Assembly: GCF_025813715.1 (NCBI RefSeq)
Contig: NZ_CP107532.1
Span: 3,860,001-3,924,000 of the forward strand
Direction of reading: 5' to 3'
Length of the DNA stretch: 64,000 nt
DNA from: Methylobacterium sp. FF17
GTDB taxonomy: Bacteria > Pseudomonadota > Alphaproteobacteria > Rhizobiales > Beijerinckiaceae
Part shown: in pieces, positions 50,802-60,532 of the stretch
Layout of the letters: every line of letters starts with the position of its first letter
Numbering within the stretch: position 1 is the stretch's first letter
Translations under genes and position numbers: made by a program
The notes under the pieces: model-generated
Told to the model about the DNA's origin: nothing
Seen by the model: only the letters and a program-made list of their open reading frames with translations
The model's database searches: none

Positions 50802-52346
50802 TCAGGCGACGTTCGACGGGGTTTCCGCGCGTGCCAGGGATGCCCGCTTGCGCGCCACCGTCTCCGCTCGCCAGTTGCGAACAAGGCGCCGCCTGACGCC
50901 CCGCCAGCGAATGGCCGGAACCGGCGAGACGGGATCGACCAGGGTGCTGAGGGCGCGCGCGTAGTCGAGCACCAGGCCCGGCGTCCACGTCATCGCGCCG
51001 GCCCCGTTGCGCAGGACGGCGGCCGCCCAGAACTCCGGGCTCATGGCGGCCCGGGCCAGCATCCGCCACGGCCGACCGGCGCGGTTGAAACTGCCCTCGA
51101 CGGCGGCGTCGAGGGCGTTCGCGACGGCGGTCGAACAGTTCCGTCCGACCAGGTTGTAGGTCGTATTCCGGCGATACACGTTCCAGAACGCGCGCAGGCG
51201 TGCCCTGTCGATCCCGTGGAGCGTCACCGTGACGGTCGCCTCGCACCAGTCGTCCGCCTCCTCGCGATAGCTCGGCAGGAAGCGACCCGGCACGTTGTTT
51301 TCCGGGCCGGCGCGCAGGGTCGCGCGCAGGTTGTCGGGCGACCGATCGATTTCCACGGCGGGATAGTGGCTCACGTAGAGCGAATCCTCCGGGGGTTCGC
51401 CCTCCCGGACCCGCCCGGCCATCTCCAGCGCCGCGTGACCCGTGGAGATGTGTCCGCCACGATTCACCGAGACGACGTAGCGATGGACGAGGCGCTGCCG
51501 GGCCGGGATCGAGGCCGTTCCGGTGGGCGTCCAGACATGGACCGTCAGCGTGTCCGAATCGCCTTCGGACGCGGATCCGGCCGCATCCTCCGGTGGTCGC
51601 CGCAGCCGCACGCCGAGGAACGCGATCTTGACGCCGGTCAGGATCAGGAAGGCGCCGATGCTGAAGCCGACCGTGCCGGCGTACCAGGTCGGCCACGGCT
51701 CCAGGGTCAGGATTCCGATGGCCATGCCCAGCGACCCGTACACGACCGACCATCGCCATCCAGGAAAGCGCAGGACATGCGCGAGCACCACCCGCGAGAG
51801 CCCGTCGAACAGGAAGGCCGTACCGAAGAGCATCGCGAGCAGGAACGTGCTCGAGGCGGAGGACAGCATCGTCAGGACCGCCACGACGAGGAGCAGCCCG
51901 GCCTTGAGGAGGCGCAACCGGCGCGCGGCCCCGGTGGCGACGAGGCCGCGCAGGAAGGCGCTGACGGCCTCGAAGACGAGGAGGAGGCCGAACCAGCGAT
52001 CCGGAATGTGGGTGGCGCCGTCGAGGGCGTCGATCACGAGGGCGACCCCCAGGATCGTCCAGATGACGCCGACCCCGGTGACGGTCGCCCAATGCCGGTG
52101 CACCGATTCGCGCCCGACCAGCAGCAGCCACAGGGGAAGCGCCTTCGGACTGGCGGAGGCGTCGGACGTGGCGGCGAGCACACCCTCGACCGGATCGCCA
52201 CTCCGCTTGGCCGCGGCAAGACCCAGAATCTTGTGCTCCTTCGGGCTGAGCCGCGCCGGAGCCAACGGGTCGCCACCGGGCGGGACGGCCGTCCCATCGG
52301 GGATCGCGCCACAGGCGCGCTCAACGGCGTGGGACAGTGCGGTCAC
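50802..52346 (-). CDS. HdeD-like membrane domain fused to a papain-like (DUF4105/PPPDE-like) domain
   Basis: A 514-aa protein. The N-terminal part holds a cytoplasmic stretch and then about six helices (residues about 75-270) of the HdeD/DUF308 type. The C-terminal part (about 300-500) is soluble and shows a possible permuted papain-like core: a histidine in GGHISTGHAALEM and a cysteine in NLVGRNCSTAVANAL. The latter order (His before Cys) is the one found in PPPDE, LRAT and DUF4105-type cysteine hydrolases. The start is taken as GTG at 52346 with GGGGGAA 7 nt upstream; the open frame runs to 52475. Function unknown, perhaps stress-related membrane proteolysis or lipid hydrolysis. Confidence 0.75.
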   Translation of the reverse strand: MTALSHAVERACGAIPDGTAVPPGGDPLAPARLSPKEHKILGLAAAKRSGDPVEGVLAATSDASASPKALPLWLLLVGRESVHRHWATVTGVGVIWTILGVALVIDALDGATHIPDRWFGLLLVFEAVSAFLRGLVATGAARRLRLLKAGLLLVVAVLTMLSSASSTFLLAMLFGTAFLFDGLSRVVLAHVLRFPGWRWSVVYGSLGMAIGILTLEPWPTWYAGTVGFSIGAFLILTGVKIAFLGVRLRRPPEDAAGSASEGDSDTLTVHVWTPTGTASIPARQRLVHRYVVSVNRGGHISTGHAALEMAGRVREGEPPEDSLYVSHYPAVEIDRSPDNLRATLRAGPENNVPGRFLPSYREEADDWCEATVTVTLHGIDRARLRAFWNVYRRNTTYNLVGRNCSTAVANALDAAVEGSFNRAGRPWRMLARAAMSPEFWAAAVLRNGAGAMTWTPGLVLDYARALSTLVDPVSPVPAIRWRGVRRRLVRNWRAETVARKRASLARAETPSNVA

Positions 52347-52809
52347 GTCTTCGTTCCCCCGAGCGGGTCGTCCATGGACGCCGATCCCGCCGCCGGCGGA
52401 CACCAACGGTCGATGCCCCGACGCCCGAAGTCTTTTCCCGGGTAGCGGCGCGGTTGTCCACCCGATCCGCCACAATCGTCAAACACGCGGTTCCACCGAT
52501 CGCGCGTTTTCGGCTCGGGAGCGCGGACCGGGACACATCACGGGCCGATCGCTGGTGGGAACTTCTACTCCTGGCAGATCGGATAAGGCCGGCGCTGAAC
52601 CGCTCGGTACCATCGGCTTTGTCACCACCTCTGGGAAATAGGGGTAATCGCCGAGCGAAGAGTGCGACTAGATGGGAAGTCACGCTTCGCCCGTCGCTCG
52701 ATCATGCCGTCGCCGCACTTGAGGGACTGGAGCACCCTCCATCGAAAAGTCACGACCGGGCGAAAGGATCTTCCCCATCGCTTGGCCATCCTGATGCTGA
52801 CCTCTCGGA
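52347..52809. other. Intergenic region downstream of the nrdJ-ImmA locus
   Basis: 463 nt with moderate GC. No ORF with coding character. An imperfect dyad (gcgaagagtgcgact ... agtcacgcttcgc) at about 52655-52691 may be a terminator for the genes transcribed from the right. No other structure was recognised. Confidence 0.35.
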
Positions 52810-53478
52810 TCAGAAGTAGCCCATCGTGCCACCGCAAGTGTCGCATTTCAGGCAGGGTCCGTGATGCACGAGCGTGAAGTTCGCGCATTCCGGGCAGGCC
52901 TCTCCCGTATGCCGCGCAGATCGACGTCTTGCCTTATCCTGAACAATTTGGAGCCTTCGCCGCGCACAATTGATCGGCACATCAAACATAAATGCAATTT
53001 CTTCTTCTTCACTGAATCCCAAAAGCAAATCTTCTTTAACCAACAAGCAATCCGCAAATTTGTCCGCTTGCGGTTCAGCTCGCTCTTGTTCCTGAAGATC
53101 TGACAGCGCGGACTTTCCATATCTAGGAAAGCCTAAAGCATCATGCCGATGCATCTTTAGGTGCCCTATCTCATGCGCCAATATAAATCTCGATAGATCG
53201 TGATTTGCCTCCGCCAATACCCAAACGGAGCGCCTCACGAACAAAGATGCACGGTCGACTTTTCGATCGAATTCGACGAAAGCTTCCACACCATCTAGAC
53301 GTGGATCAATGAAATTGATGTCTAATGGGAGAGGCAAATGCTTACGCAATGCACCTTCAATAAGGTGAACAACATTAAATTTACTATGACCTGAAATCTG
53401 CCCCCATTGTCGAACGAGATTTGCATCTCGTTCGACAATTTCGTCGCTACGAAAGGTAGCTCGACGATCGGAAAACAC
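52810..53478 (-). CDS. ImmA/IrrE-type metallopeptidase with a C-terminal NrdJ-like zinc ribbon
   Basis: A 222-aa protein. Residues about 90-135 contain the zinc-peptidase motif H102-E-I-G-H106 followed by FPRYGKSALSD...EPQADKFADCLLV, typical of the ImmA/IrrE family that cleaves phage or stress repressors. The last 33 residues are different: CPEC (195-198), CLKC (209-212), ETC-like DTC (215). They match the C-terminus of the adjacent NrdJ at 21 of 31 positions. The last two Cys-containing residues of NrdJ (GCS) are GYF here. Composition is AT-rich through most of the gene but GC-richer in the tail. ATG lies 14 nt after the nrdJ stop, so it is co-transcribed. Likely an inserted gene that captured the displaced end of nrdJ. 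Confidence 0.8.
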   Translation of the reverse strand: MFSDRRATFRSDEIVERDANLVRQWGQISGHSKFNVVHLIEGALRKHLPLPLDINFIDPRLDGVEAFVEFDRKVDRASLFVRRSVWVLAEANHDLSRFILAHEIGHLKMHRHDALGFPRYGKSALSDLQEQERAEPQADKFADCLLVKEDLLLGFSEEEEIAFMFDVPINCARRRLQIVQDKARRRSARHTGEACPECANFTLVHHGPCLKCDTCGGTMGYF

Positions 53479-53492
53479 GACTTAGAGAAGCC

Positions 53493-56400
53493 TTACGAGC
53501 AACCAGTCGTACTGCCACAGGTTTCACATTTCAAGCACGTCCCATTTCGCACCATAGTGAAGTTCGCACATTCAGGGCAGGATTCCCCAACATATCCTTT
53601 CAGCTTTGCTTCTGCGCGTCGCGCAGAAACTGTAGAGGATAACGTCGACGAATTTGATGAATATCCTAGCGCAACAGAATCATCTTCGTCCAACTTGCTT
53701 TCCGATTTTAAGGCCGTCGACCCCCGCATTGCATGCACCACACCACCGGCCGGGCTGGTCTGGCCGGTCGTCGCGGCGCCGACACCGAGGGTGCCGCCGG
53801 CCGGGCCGCCCTGGATCAGGGTGAGGCGGTCCGCCGAGCCGCGCAGGAGGCCGCGCGAGACCACGCTGGCGGCGCTGGTCTCCGCCTTGGCCGGATCGCG
53901 GGTGGTGTCGGTCTCGCCGCCGCCGATCACCGTACCGCCGATCTCGGACGGGTTGACGTGGGCGAGGTCGGCGCGGCCGAGATACGACACGGCCAGCTCG
54001 CGGAACACGTAGTCGAGCAGCGAGGTGGCGTTCTTGATCGCGTCGTTGCCCTGCACGAAGCCCGCCGGCTCGAAGCGGGTGAAGGTGAAGGCTTCGACGT
54101 ATTCCTCGAGCGGCACGCCGTACTGGAGGCCGAGCGAGATCGCGATGGCGAAGTTGTTCATCAGGCTGCGGAAGGTGGCACCTTCCTTGTGCATGTCGAT
54201 GAAGATCTCGCCGAGGCGGCCATCGTCGTACTCGCCGGTGCGCAGGTACACCTTGTGTCCGCCGACGACGGCCTTCTGGGTGTAGCCCTTGCGGCGGTGG
54301 GGCATCTTCTCGCGCGAGCGGATGCGCTCGACGCGCTCGATCACCCGCTCGACGATCTTCTCGGCGACCTGTGCGGCCTTGGCGGCGGCCGGGGCCGCGA
54401 TCAGCGCCTCGACCATCTCCTCGGCATCCTCGTCCTCATCGGCGATCAGGGCCGAATTCAGGGGCTGCGACAGCTTCGAGCCGTCGCGGTAGAGGGCGTT
54501 GGCCTTGAGCGCCAGGGTCCAGGACAGCCGGTAGGCGTTCTTGCAATCCTCGACCGTGGCGTCGTTGGGCATGTTGATGGTCTTGGAGATGGCGCCCGAG
54601 ATGAAGGGCTGTGCGGCCGCCATCATGCGGATGTGGCTCTCCACCGAGAGGTAGCGCTTGCCGATGCGACCGCACGGGTTGGCGCAGTCGAACACCGCGT
54701 AGTGCTCTTGTTTCAGGAACGGTGCTCCCTCGAGAGTCATCGCGCCGCAGATGTGCGTGTTGGCCGCCTCGATGTCCTTCTTCGAGTAACCGAGAAAGGG
54801 CAGGATCTCGAAGGTCGGGTCGGCGAGCTTGTCCGCCGGGACCTTGAGCACGTCTTTCAGGAAGTCGTCGCCCAGCGTCCAGCGGTTGAACACGAACTTG
54901 ATGTCGAAGGCCGACTTCAGGCCCGCCTCCACCGCGGCGATCTTGTCGTCCGTGAACCCCTTGGCCCGCAGCGAGCCGGGGTTGATGGCCGGAGCCTGAC
55001 CCATCGAACCGTGGCCGACCGCGTAGGCCTCGATCTCGGCGATCTCGGCTTCGCGGTAGCCCAGGGTGCGCAGGGCATCCGGGACGGCGCGGTTGATGAT
55101 CTTGAAGTAGCCGCCGCCGGCGAGCTTCTTGAATTTCACGAGCGCGAAGTCGGGCTCGATGCCGGTGGTGTCGCAATCCATCACCAGACCGATCGTCCCG
55201 GTGGGCGCGATCACGGTGGCCTGCGCATTGCGGTAGCCGTGCTCCTCGCCGAGGGCGAGGGCGCGGTCCCAGGCGAGCTTCGCCCGCTCGGCGAGATCGG
55301 CCTGGGGCACGTTGGCGAGGTCGAGGGGCACGGGGGCGATGGAGAGGAACTCGTAGCCCTCAGCCTCGCCATGCGCCGCGCGGCGGTGGTTGCGGATCAC
55401 CTTGAGCATGGCGTCCGCGTTCTCCTCGTAGGTCGGGAAGGCCCCGAGTTCGCCGGCCATCTCGGCCGAGGTGGCGTAGGCGACACCGGTCATGATCGCG
55501 GTGAGTGCACCGGCCAGGGCCCGACCCTTATCGGAATCGTAGGGCAGGCCCATGCTCATCAGAAGGCCGCCGATATTGGCGTAGCCGAGGCCGAGCGTCC
55601 GGTACCGGTAGGAAAGCTCGGCGATCTCCTTCGACGGAAACTGCGCCATCATCACCGAGATCTCGAGCACCACCGTCCAGAGACGGTTGAGGTGCTCGAA
55701 GGCGGCGACGTCGAAGTGGTTGGAGGCGCGGTCGTACATCGTCAGCAGGTTGGCGCTGGCGAGGTTACAGGCGGTGTCGTCGAGGAACATGTACTCGGAG
55801 CACGGGTTCGAGGCCCGGATCCGACCGCCCGCCGGGCAGGTGTGCCAGTCGTTCATCGTGGTGTTGAAGTGCAGGCCCGGATCGGCCGAGGCCCAGGCGG
55901 CCTCGCCGATCTTTTCCCAGAGTTCGCGCGCGGGCAGGGTCTTGGTGGTCTTGCCGGTGGTGCGGGCCTTCAGCTCCCAGGGAGCGTCATTCTCGACGGC
56001 GCGCAGGAAGTCGTCGGTGAGCGAGACCGAGTTGTTCGAGTTCTGGCCGGCCACCGTGAGGTAGGCTTCCGAATCCCAGTCGGTGTCGTAGACGGGGAAA
56101 TCGATCTTGGTGAAGCCCTGGCGTGCGAACTGGATCACCCGCTTGGTGTAGGAATCCGGGACCATGTCCTTGCGGGCGGCCTTCACGGCCTTCTTCAGGA
56201 CGGGATTGCGCTCGAGGTCGAAGCAGGCGTCGCCCTCGGCCTCGCACTGGGTGCAGGCCTTCATGACGGCGGTAAGATGCTTGGAGACGATCTTCGAGCC
56301 GGTCACCAGGGCGGCGACCTTCTGCTCCTCCTTCACCTTCCAGTCGATGTACTGCTCGATATCCGGGTGATCGATGTCGACGATGACCATCTTGGCCGCG

Positions 56401-57227
56401 CGCCGGGTGGTGCCGCCCGACTTGATCGCGCCGGCCGCCCGGTCGCCGATCTTGAGGAAGGACATCAGGCCGGACGACTTGCCGCCGCCGCCGAGCCGCT
56501 CGTTCTCGCCGCGCAGCATCGAGAAGTTGGAGCCGGTGCCGGAGCCGTACTTGAACAGGCGCGCCTCGCGAACCCACAGGTCCATGATGCCGCCGTCGTT
56601 GACGAGGTCGTCCTGCACGCCCTGGATGAAGCAGGCATGCGGCTGCGGGTGCTCGTAGGAGGAGGCCGACTTCGTCAGCTCACCGGTGCGGTAATCGACG
56701 TAATGGTGGCCCTGCGCGGGACCGTCGATGCCGTAGGCCCAGTGCAGGCCGGTGTTGAACCATTGCGGCGAGTTCGGCGCCACCATCTGGCGGGCCAGCA
56801 TGAAGCGCAGTTCGTCGAGGAAGGCGGACGCATCCGCCTCGGACGTGAAGTATCCGCCCTTCCAGCCCCAGTAGGTCCAGCAGCCGGCCAGACGATCGAA
56901 CACCTGCGTCGAGGAGATCTCGGAGACGTAGCGTTCGGCCTCGGGCAATTCGGCGAGCTTGGCCTCGTCGGGCACTGAGCGCCACAGGAACGACGGCACG
57001 TCGTTCTCTTCCACCTTCCGTAGGGCCGCCGGCACGCCGGCCTTGCGGAAGTACTTCTGCGCGAGGACGTCGCTGGCGACCTGGGACCAGCTCTCCGGCA
57101 CCTCGATACCGTCGAGGCGGAAGACCGTCGAGCCGTCCGGGTTGCGGATCTCGCTCAGGGTCTTGCGAAAGGGAATCGTCGCGTAGGGGGATTGTCCGGC
57201 CGTCGTATGGCGCCGCTCGAACCGCAT
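53493..57227 (-). CDS. nrdJ: Vitamin-B12-dependent (class II) ribonucleoside-diphosphate reductase
   Basis: A 1244-aa adenosylcobalamin-dependent ribonucleotide reductase, oxygen-independent source of deoxynucleotides. Landmarks: the substrate-site blocks [41 protein letters not shown] and the later CPRRHRK-like active-site region near [11 protein letters not shown], plus the alphaproteobacterial long C-terminal region with the terminal Cys-rich ribbon C1217-x2-C1220, C1231-x2-C1234-x2-C1237 and terminal C1243. The 3' 230 bp (53493 to about 53720) have a markedly lower GC content than the rest (25 of 60 against 49 of 60 in neighbouring 60-mers), which suggests that this end was replaced. It is controlled by an NrdR box pair upstream. 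Confidence 0.95.
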   Translation of the reverse strand: MRFERRHTTAGQSPYATIPFRKTLSEIRNPDGSTVFRLDGIEVPESWSQVASDVLAQKYFRKAGVPAALRKVEENDVPSFLWRSVPDEAKLAELPEAERYVSEISSTQVFDRLAGCWTYWGWKGGYFTSEADASAFLDELRFMLARQMVAPNSPQWFNTGLHWAYGIDGPAQGHHYVDYRTGELTKSASSYEHPQPHACFIQGVQDDLVNDGGIMDLWVREARLFKYGSGTGSNFSMLRGENERLGGGGKSSGLMSFLKIGDRAAGAIKSGGTTRRAAKMVIVDIDHPDIEQYIDWKVKEEQKVAALVTGSKIVSKHLTAVMKACTQCEAEGDACFDLERNPVLKKAVKAARKDMVPDSYTKRVIQFARQGFTKIDFPVYDTDWDSEAYLTVAGQNSNNSVSLTDDFLRAVENDAPWELKARTTGKTTKTLPARELWEKIGEAAWASADPGLHFNTTMNDWHTCPAGGRIRASNPCSEYMFLDDTACNLASANLLTMYDRASNHFDVAAFEHLNRLWTVVLEISVMMAQFPSKEIAELSYRYRTLGLGYANIGGLLMSMGLPYDSDKGRALAGALTAIMTGVAYATSAEMAGELGAFPTYEENADAMLKVIRNHRRAAHGEAEGYEFLSIAPVPLDLANVPQADLAERAKLAWDRALALGEEHGYRNAQATVIAPTGTIGLVMDCDTTGIEPDFALVKFKKLAGGGYFKIINRAVPDALRTLGYREAEIAEIEAYAVGHGSMGQAPAINPGSLRAKGFTDDKIAAVEAGLKSAFDIKFVFNRWTLGDDFLKDVLKVPADKLADPTFEILPFLGYSKKDIEAANTHICGAMTLEGAPFLKQEHYAVFDCANPCGRIGKRYLSVESHIRMMAAAQPFISGAISKTINMPNDATVEDCKNAYRLSWTLALKANALYRDGSKLSQPLNSALIADEDEDAEEMVEALIAAPAAAKAAQVAEKIVERVIERVERIRSREKMPHRRKGYTQKAVVGGHKVYLRTGEYDDGRLGEIFIDMHKEGATFRSLMNNFAIAISLGLQYGVPLEEYVEAFTFTRFEPAGFVQGNDAIKNATSLLDYVFRELAVSYLGRADLAHVNPSEIGGTVIGGGETDTTRDPAKAETSAASVVSRGLLRGSADRLTLIQGGPAGGTLGVGAATTGQTSPAGGVVHAMRGSTALKSESKLDEDDSVALGYSSNSSTLSSTVSARRAEAKLKGYVGESCPECANFTMVRNGTCLKCETCGSTTGCS

Positions 57228-57401
57228 GGAACCTGTCTCCCGAGCCGCGTACGAAGCTGCGGCGCCGTGTCGAAGAATGATGAAGCCGAGCGCTCGCGAA
57301 CGCCGCGAAGCGCTGGAAGGGGTATCGAAAAATCCGTGATCCGCCGGCGACGCAACAGCCTCGGCGATGGTCCGAAGGTATGTCGGCCCAGGGTCTCACG
57401 T

Positions 57402-57443
57402 CAATAACTAGTATGCCGCCTACCTGTTCCGGGCTAGATGTAG
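57402..57443 (-). promoter_or_regulatory. Pair of NrdR boxes upstream of nrdJ
   Basis: On the minus strand, CTACATCTAG (complement 57434-57443) matches the NrdR core CwAnATvTwG exactly, and CTAGTTATTG (57402-57411) matches with one mismatch. The two are 32 bp apart start to start, i.e. three helical turns, the spacing known for NrdR. No adenosylcobalamin riboswitch B12 box was found. The rest of the 495-nt gap 57228-57722 contains no other feature I can support. Confidence 0.7.
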
Positions 57444-57722
57444 TGGGTCACGCCTTAAAGCTGTGGATATCCCGGGCAGGCGCGTAAGTGTCCTTTCGGC
57501 TTGGCGGAATCGGACCTGAAAAATTTTCCGCCCACAGGCGGCATGGGCCCCGGCGTCCCTGCCGGGATGGTTAACGGTGCCGGGTGTGGGATTTGCGCCG
57601 CATCCGGCGCGCGCGCATCCCGTCGCGGACGGGGCGCGGCGACTGGACTTCGGGGATGCGCCTCACCATAGTCCGCGCCACTCATGATGGCGGGGCACGC
57701 TTGCCCCATTCGGGCGAACGCG

Positions 57723-58139
57723 ATGGCTCTCAAGGACACGCTCCTGCGCATCTTCACCTGGTGGAACGGGCAGACCATGTCGCTCGCGCTCTACACGGCG
57801 CGCAAGGGGCAACGGGTAGGAACGGATGACCTCGGCAACACCTACTATCGCGCCCAGGGCCCCCTGATCGACCGCTCGGTCGGCTCGGAGCGGCGCTGGG
57901 TGGTCTATAACGGCTACGCCGACGCCTCGAAGGTCCCGCCCGGCTGGCGCGCCTGGCTCTGCCACAACGGCGACGTGCCCCCGAGCGAGGACGGCTACAC
58001 CCCGCGCGAGTGGCAGAAGCCCTACGTGGAGAACCTGACCGGGACCAGCGGCGCCTACCGGCCGCGCGGCTCGCAGCTGAATGTCGGCCAGCGCCCGGCC
58101 GCCACCGGCGATTACGTGCCCTGGACCCCCGGCAACTGA
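57723..58139 (+). CDS. NDUFA12-family Complex I accessory protein
   Basis: A 138-aa soluble protein, homologue of mitochondrial NDUFA12 (B17.2), a supernumerary subunit of NADH:ubiquinone oxidoreductase that is conserved in alphaproteobacteria. The core opens LLRIFTWWNGQTMSLALYTARKG and contains GNTYYRAQG, RRWVVYNGYADASKVPPGW and PREWQKPY; the C-terminal tail is proline-rich. ATG at 57723 gives the family N-terminus; an upstream in-frame ATG at 57684 is not used. In related genomes this gene precedes DUF2155 and aat, as it does here. Confidence 0.93.
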   Translation: MALKDTLLRIFTWWNGQTMSLALYTARKGQRVGTDDLGNTYYRAQGPLIDRSVGSERRWVVYNGYADASKVPPGWRAWLCHNGDVPPSEDGYTPREWQKPYVENLTGTSGAYRPRGSQLNVGQRPAATGDYVPWTPGN

Positions 58140-58243
58140 GGCCGACGCGTCGAAGCCGGCCCTTTTTCCACCAATCTTCTCGGGCTTAACCCCAACCTCG
58201 CGCCGTCGCCCGTCAGGGAGCGTGTCACCGAGAGGGGTCGTCC

Positions 58244-58918
58244 GTGAGCCGCAGCACAGCAGGATCGTCCCGCCCCGTGGTCAAGCGCCTCCTCCTCGCC
58301 TCGATCGCGGTCGGGCTCGCCGCCCTTCCGGCCTCCGCCGACAAGATCAAGAACCCGACCGCCGTCTTCTCCGGCCTCGACAAGATCACGGGCCGCATCG
58401 TCTCGTTCGAGGTGGCGGTGGACGAGACGGTGCAGTTCGGCGCGCTGCAGCTCACCCCCCGGGTCTGCTACAGCCGGCCGCCCACGGAGAGCCCGAAGAC
58501 CACGGGGTTCCTGGAGGTCGACGAGGTCACCCTCGACAACAAGTACCGCCGCATCTTCACGGGCTGGATGTTCGCCGCGAGCCCCGGCCTGCACGCCATC
58601 GAGCACCCGATCTACGATGTCTGGCTGGTGGATTGTAAGGGCGGCAGCGACGTGATTGCCGAGGCGCGCGAGCAGGAGGACGTGCCCGCCATGGCCTCCA
58701 AGCCCGAGAAGCCCCGTCGGCAGAAGGGCGGGCAGGACGCCACGCGCACCGCCCAGCAGGTCAATCCGAACGGCCAGATGGATGTGGAAGCGCCGCGTGG
58801 CGTGCCCGTCCAGCCGAAGCAGAAGCCTTCGCGAAAATTCTTCCCGTCGAACGAGGGCCCAGCCCCGGCGCCGCCGCCCCAACAGCCGCAATCGCTGTTC
58901 GACGCCCTCTTCCGCTGA
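58244..58918 (+). CDS. Exported DUF2155 protein
   Basis: A 224-aa protein with a Sec signal (LLLASIAVGLAALPASA) and a DUF2155 domain (about residues 35-130): NPTAVFSGLDKITGRI, VDETVQFGALQLTPRVCY, GFLEVDEV, YDVWLVDC. The last 90 residues are Pro/Gln/Lys-rich and probably disordered, ending PPPQQPQSLFDALFR. DUF2155 has a beta-fold and a conserved Cys pair, suggesting a periplasmic role. GTG start at 58244 behind AGAGGGG. Gene order NDUFA12-DUF2155-aat is conserved in alphaproteobacteria. Confidence 0.87.
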   Translation: MSRSTAGSSRPVVKRLLLASIAVGLAALPASADKIKNPTAVFSGLDKITGRIVSFEVAVDETVQFGALQLTPRVCYSRPPTESPKTTGFLEVDEVTLDNKYRRIFTGWMFAASPGLHAIEHPIYDVWLVDCKGGSDVIAEAREQEDVPAMASKPEKPRRQKGGQDATRTAQQVNPNGQMDVEAPRGVPVQPKQKPSRKFFPSNEGPAPAPPPQQPQSLFDALFR

Positions 58919-58962
58919 GCCGCGCAGGCTCGGCGCCGCGCGATCGCGTCACGGCGCGTCGC

Positions 58963-59628
58963 TCACCCTCCCAACGCCGCCAGCACGTCGCGTCCGCGTA
59001 GGGAGCCGTCACCGGGCCAGACATCCCAGTTCGCGCTCTGGCCGATCGCCTCGGCGAGCCGGCGCTTGTAGATGTGGCGCGGCACCTCCTCGGCCCCGAA
59101 CTGGCTGAGGTGATCGGTGACGAACTGGGTGTCGGCAAGGCGATAGCCGCCGGCCCGAAGGCGCGCCACGAGGTGGACCAGGGCCACCTTTGAGGCATCG
59201 CGCGCGGTGTGGAACATGCTCTCGCCGAAGAAGGCCGCGCCGAGGGAGACGCCGTAGAGGCCGCCGACGCGCTGCCCGTCCAGGAAGACCTCCACGGTGT
59301 GCGCGTGTCCGGCCTCGAACAGGGCGCCGTAGAGGTCGCGGATCCGGCCGTTGATCCAGGTCCGCTCGGCATTGGCGCGCGGCGCCGCGCAACCGGCGAT
59401 CACCGCATCGAAATCCTGATCGGTGCGGACCTCGAACAGATCGGAGCGGATGGTGCGGGCCAGGCGCTTCGAGAGGTGGAAGCCGTCGAGGGGCAGGATG
59501 CCCCGCGCACGGGGCTCGACCCAGTAGATCGCCGGATCGTCGGCATCCTCGGCCATCGGGAAGATGCCGGCCGCGTAGGCCTTGAGCAGGATCTCGGGCG
59601 TGATCTCCACGCGGTCGCCATCGTCCAT
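58963..59628 (-). CDS. aat: Leucyl/phenylalanyl-tRNA-protein transferase
   Basis: A 221-aa enzyme of the N-degron pathway. It attaches Leu or Phe from aminoacyl-tRNA to N-terminal Arg/Lys of proteins destined for ClpAP. Landmarks: [49 protein letters not shown] (shown in parts), [31 protein letters not shown] and [19 protein letters not shown]. The ATG at 59628 starts the family core; a longer frame to 59694 has no homology. It is convergent to DUF2155 rather than co-directional. Confidence 0.93.
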   Translation of the reverse strand: MDDGDRVEITPEILLKAYAAGIFPMAEDADDPAIYWVEPRARGILPLDGFHLSKRLARTIRSDLFEVRTDQDFDAVIAGCAAPRANAERTWINGRIRDLYGALFEAGHAHTVEVFLDGQRVGGLYGVSLGAAFFGESMFHTARDASKVALVHLVARLRAGGYRLADTQFVTDHLSQFGAEEVPRHIYKRRLAEAIGQSANWDVWPGDGSLRGRDVLAALGG

Positions 59629-59697
59629 AGGCAGATTTTGAAGCGACGCAGCGCCGAAGGCCAGAGGCACGCGCGTCGCACACGTCGCCGTCACACG

Positions 59698-59724
59698 AAA
59701 AAGGCGGGACCGTCCGGCCCCGCC
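59698..59724 (-). terminator. Intrinsic terminator of the first small secreted protein
   Basis: On the minus strand, GGCGGG...CCCGCC stem (with internal imperfect pairing) is followed by TTTTT, 30 nt after the stop at 59756. Confidence 0.7.
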
Positions 59725-59755
59725 CTGTCACCCGTGGAGAAACAGGTGCCGCAGA

Positions 59756-60088
59756 CTAGAACTTCGGGCCACCGGAGGTGGTGCCGAGGTTCGGGACGAT
59801 GCGGTTGGTCTGCTCGGCGTTGCCGCCCTTGGCGGAATCCTCCGTGATCGCCTCGAGGTTCGAACCGTAGGCCGGCTCGGCCACAGTCCCAGTCACATCC
59901 AGGTCGACGCGGCCATCGGCGTTCCGGTAGGCGCCGTAGACGGACGGGTTGTCGATCGGACCACGCGTGGTGCCGCCGGCCTGGGGCACGGCACGCTCGG
60001 GCTGGCCGACATTGCCGGACGGGGATTGGGCGAACGCCGCGGTGGCGATGAGGGAGGCAGCGGCGAAGGTCAGGCTGAAGCGGCGCAT
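59756..60088 (-). CDS. Small secreted protein, paralogue A
   Basis: A 110-aa protein with a Sec signal (FSLTFAAASLIATAAFA) and a mature, glycine/asparagine-rich region. The mature start QSPSGNVGQPERAVPQAGG, then TTRGPIDNPS, and the end DSAKGGNAEQTNR-I-VPN-L-GTTSGG, also occur in the gene at 60533 with a different middle section (NADGRVDLDVTGTVAEPAYG here). No family recognised. ATG at 60088 was chosen at the signal peptide; the frame is open to 60184. Probably an exported, low-complexity envelope protein. Confidence 0.7.
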   Translation of the reverse strand: MRRFSLTFAAASLIATAAFAQSPSGNVGQPERAVPQAGGTTRGPIDNPSVYGAYRNADGRVDLDVTGTVAEPAYGSNLEAITEDSAKGGNAEQTNRIVPNLGTTSGGPKF

Positions 60089-60532
60089 AATCGTCTTTCG
60101 GGATATCGAACGTTCGGAATTCATCCGGTTCATCAAGGGGGGATTTGCGTCTCGGGCTTGGCGTCCGGAGCGGTCCCGCCTCACCGGCGTGGACTAAGAA
60201 GATTTGCCGCCTCGTCGCGTTCCCAGGATATTTCGCCGGCAATCTGTCGCAGCGGATTGGTCTGGATCCGGCAGAGATCATTCCCAATGCAACCGTGTCG
60301 GAGGCTCCGGCTCAGCGCCGCTTCGGCTCACATCGGCTGAGCCCCTGAACAGCAAGACCCAATAGGGACCAATCGGCCAACGCGAGTGCACAATTCGATT
60401 GTGCGCCGCCGCACATCGCGATTCCTCGCCGTCACCCAGCACGCACGAAAAAGCCCGCCCTTTCGGGCCGGCTTCGTATGGGCGAAACGCTAATCTTCAG
60501 ATTTTCGAACCTCTCGCGAGGTTCGGGCTACC
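60089..60532. other. Intergenic region between the two small secreted protein genes
   Basis: 444 nt. It contains a perfect 7-bp inverted repeat gcacaat-tcg-attgtgc (60388-60404) and the terminator of the second gene. The rest carries no ORF I can support; it should hold the promoter of the first small secreted gene. Confidence 0.4.
60447..60472 (-). terminator. Terminator of the second small secreted protein
   Basis: On the minus strand, GCCGGCCC-GAAA-GGGCGGGC (one mismatch) is followed by TTTTTCG. About 60 nt after the stop of the 60533 gene. Confidence 0.65.

Noticed and set aside
53733..56978. 1081-aa open frame on the + strand opposite nrdJ
   Set aside because: Antisense shadow of a strongly conserved gene. 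The composition is Gly/Glu/Arg/Val-rich low complexity, as expected from high-GC third-position bias.
57228..57400. Adenosylcobalamin riboswitch before nrdJ
   Set aside because: No B12-box-like gccactg sequence or typical long leader was found; NrdR boxes explain regulation better.
60388..60404. Palindrome gcacaat-tcg-attgtgc as operator
   Set aside because: Only one 7-bp dyad without a nearby promoter pattern; kept as an unexplained structure and not called as a regulatory site.
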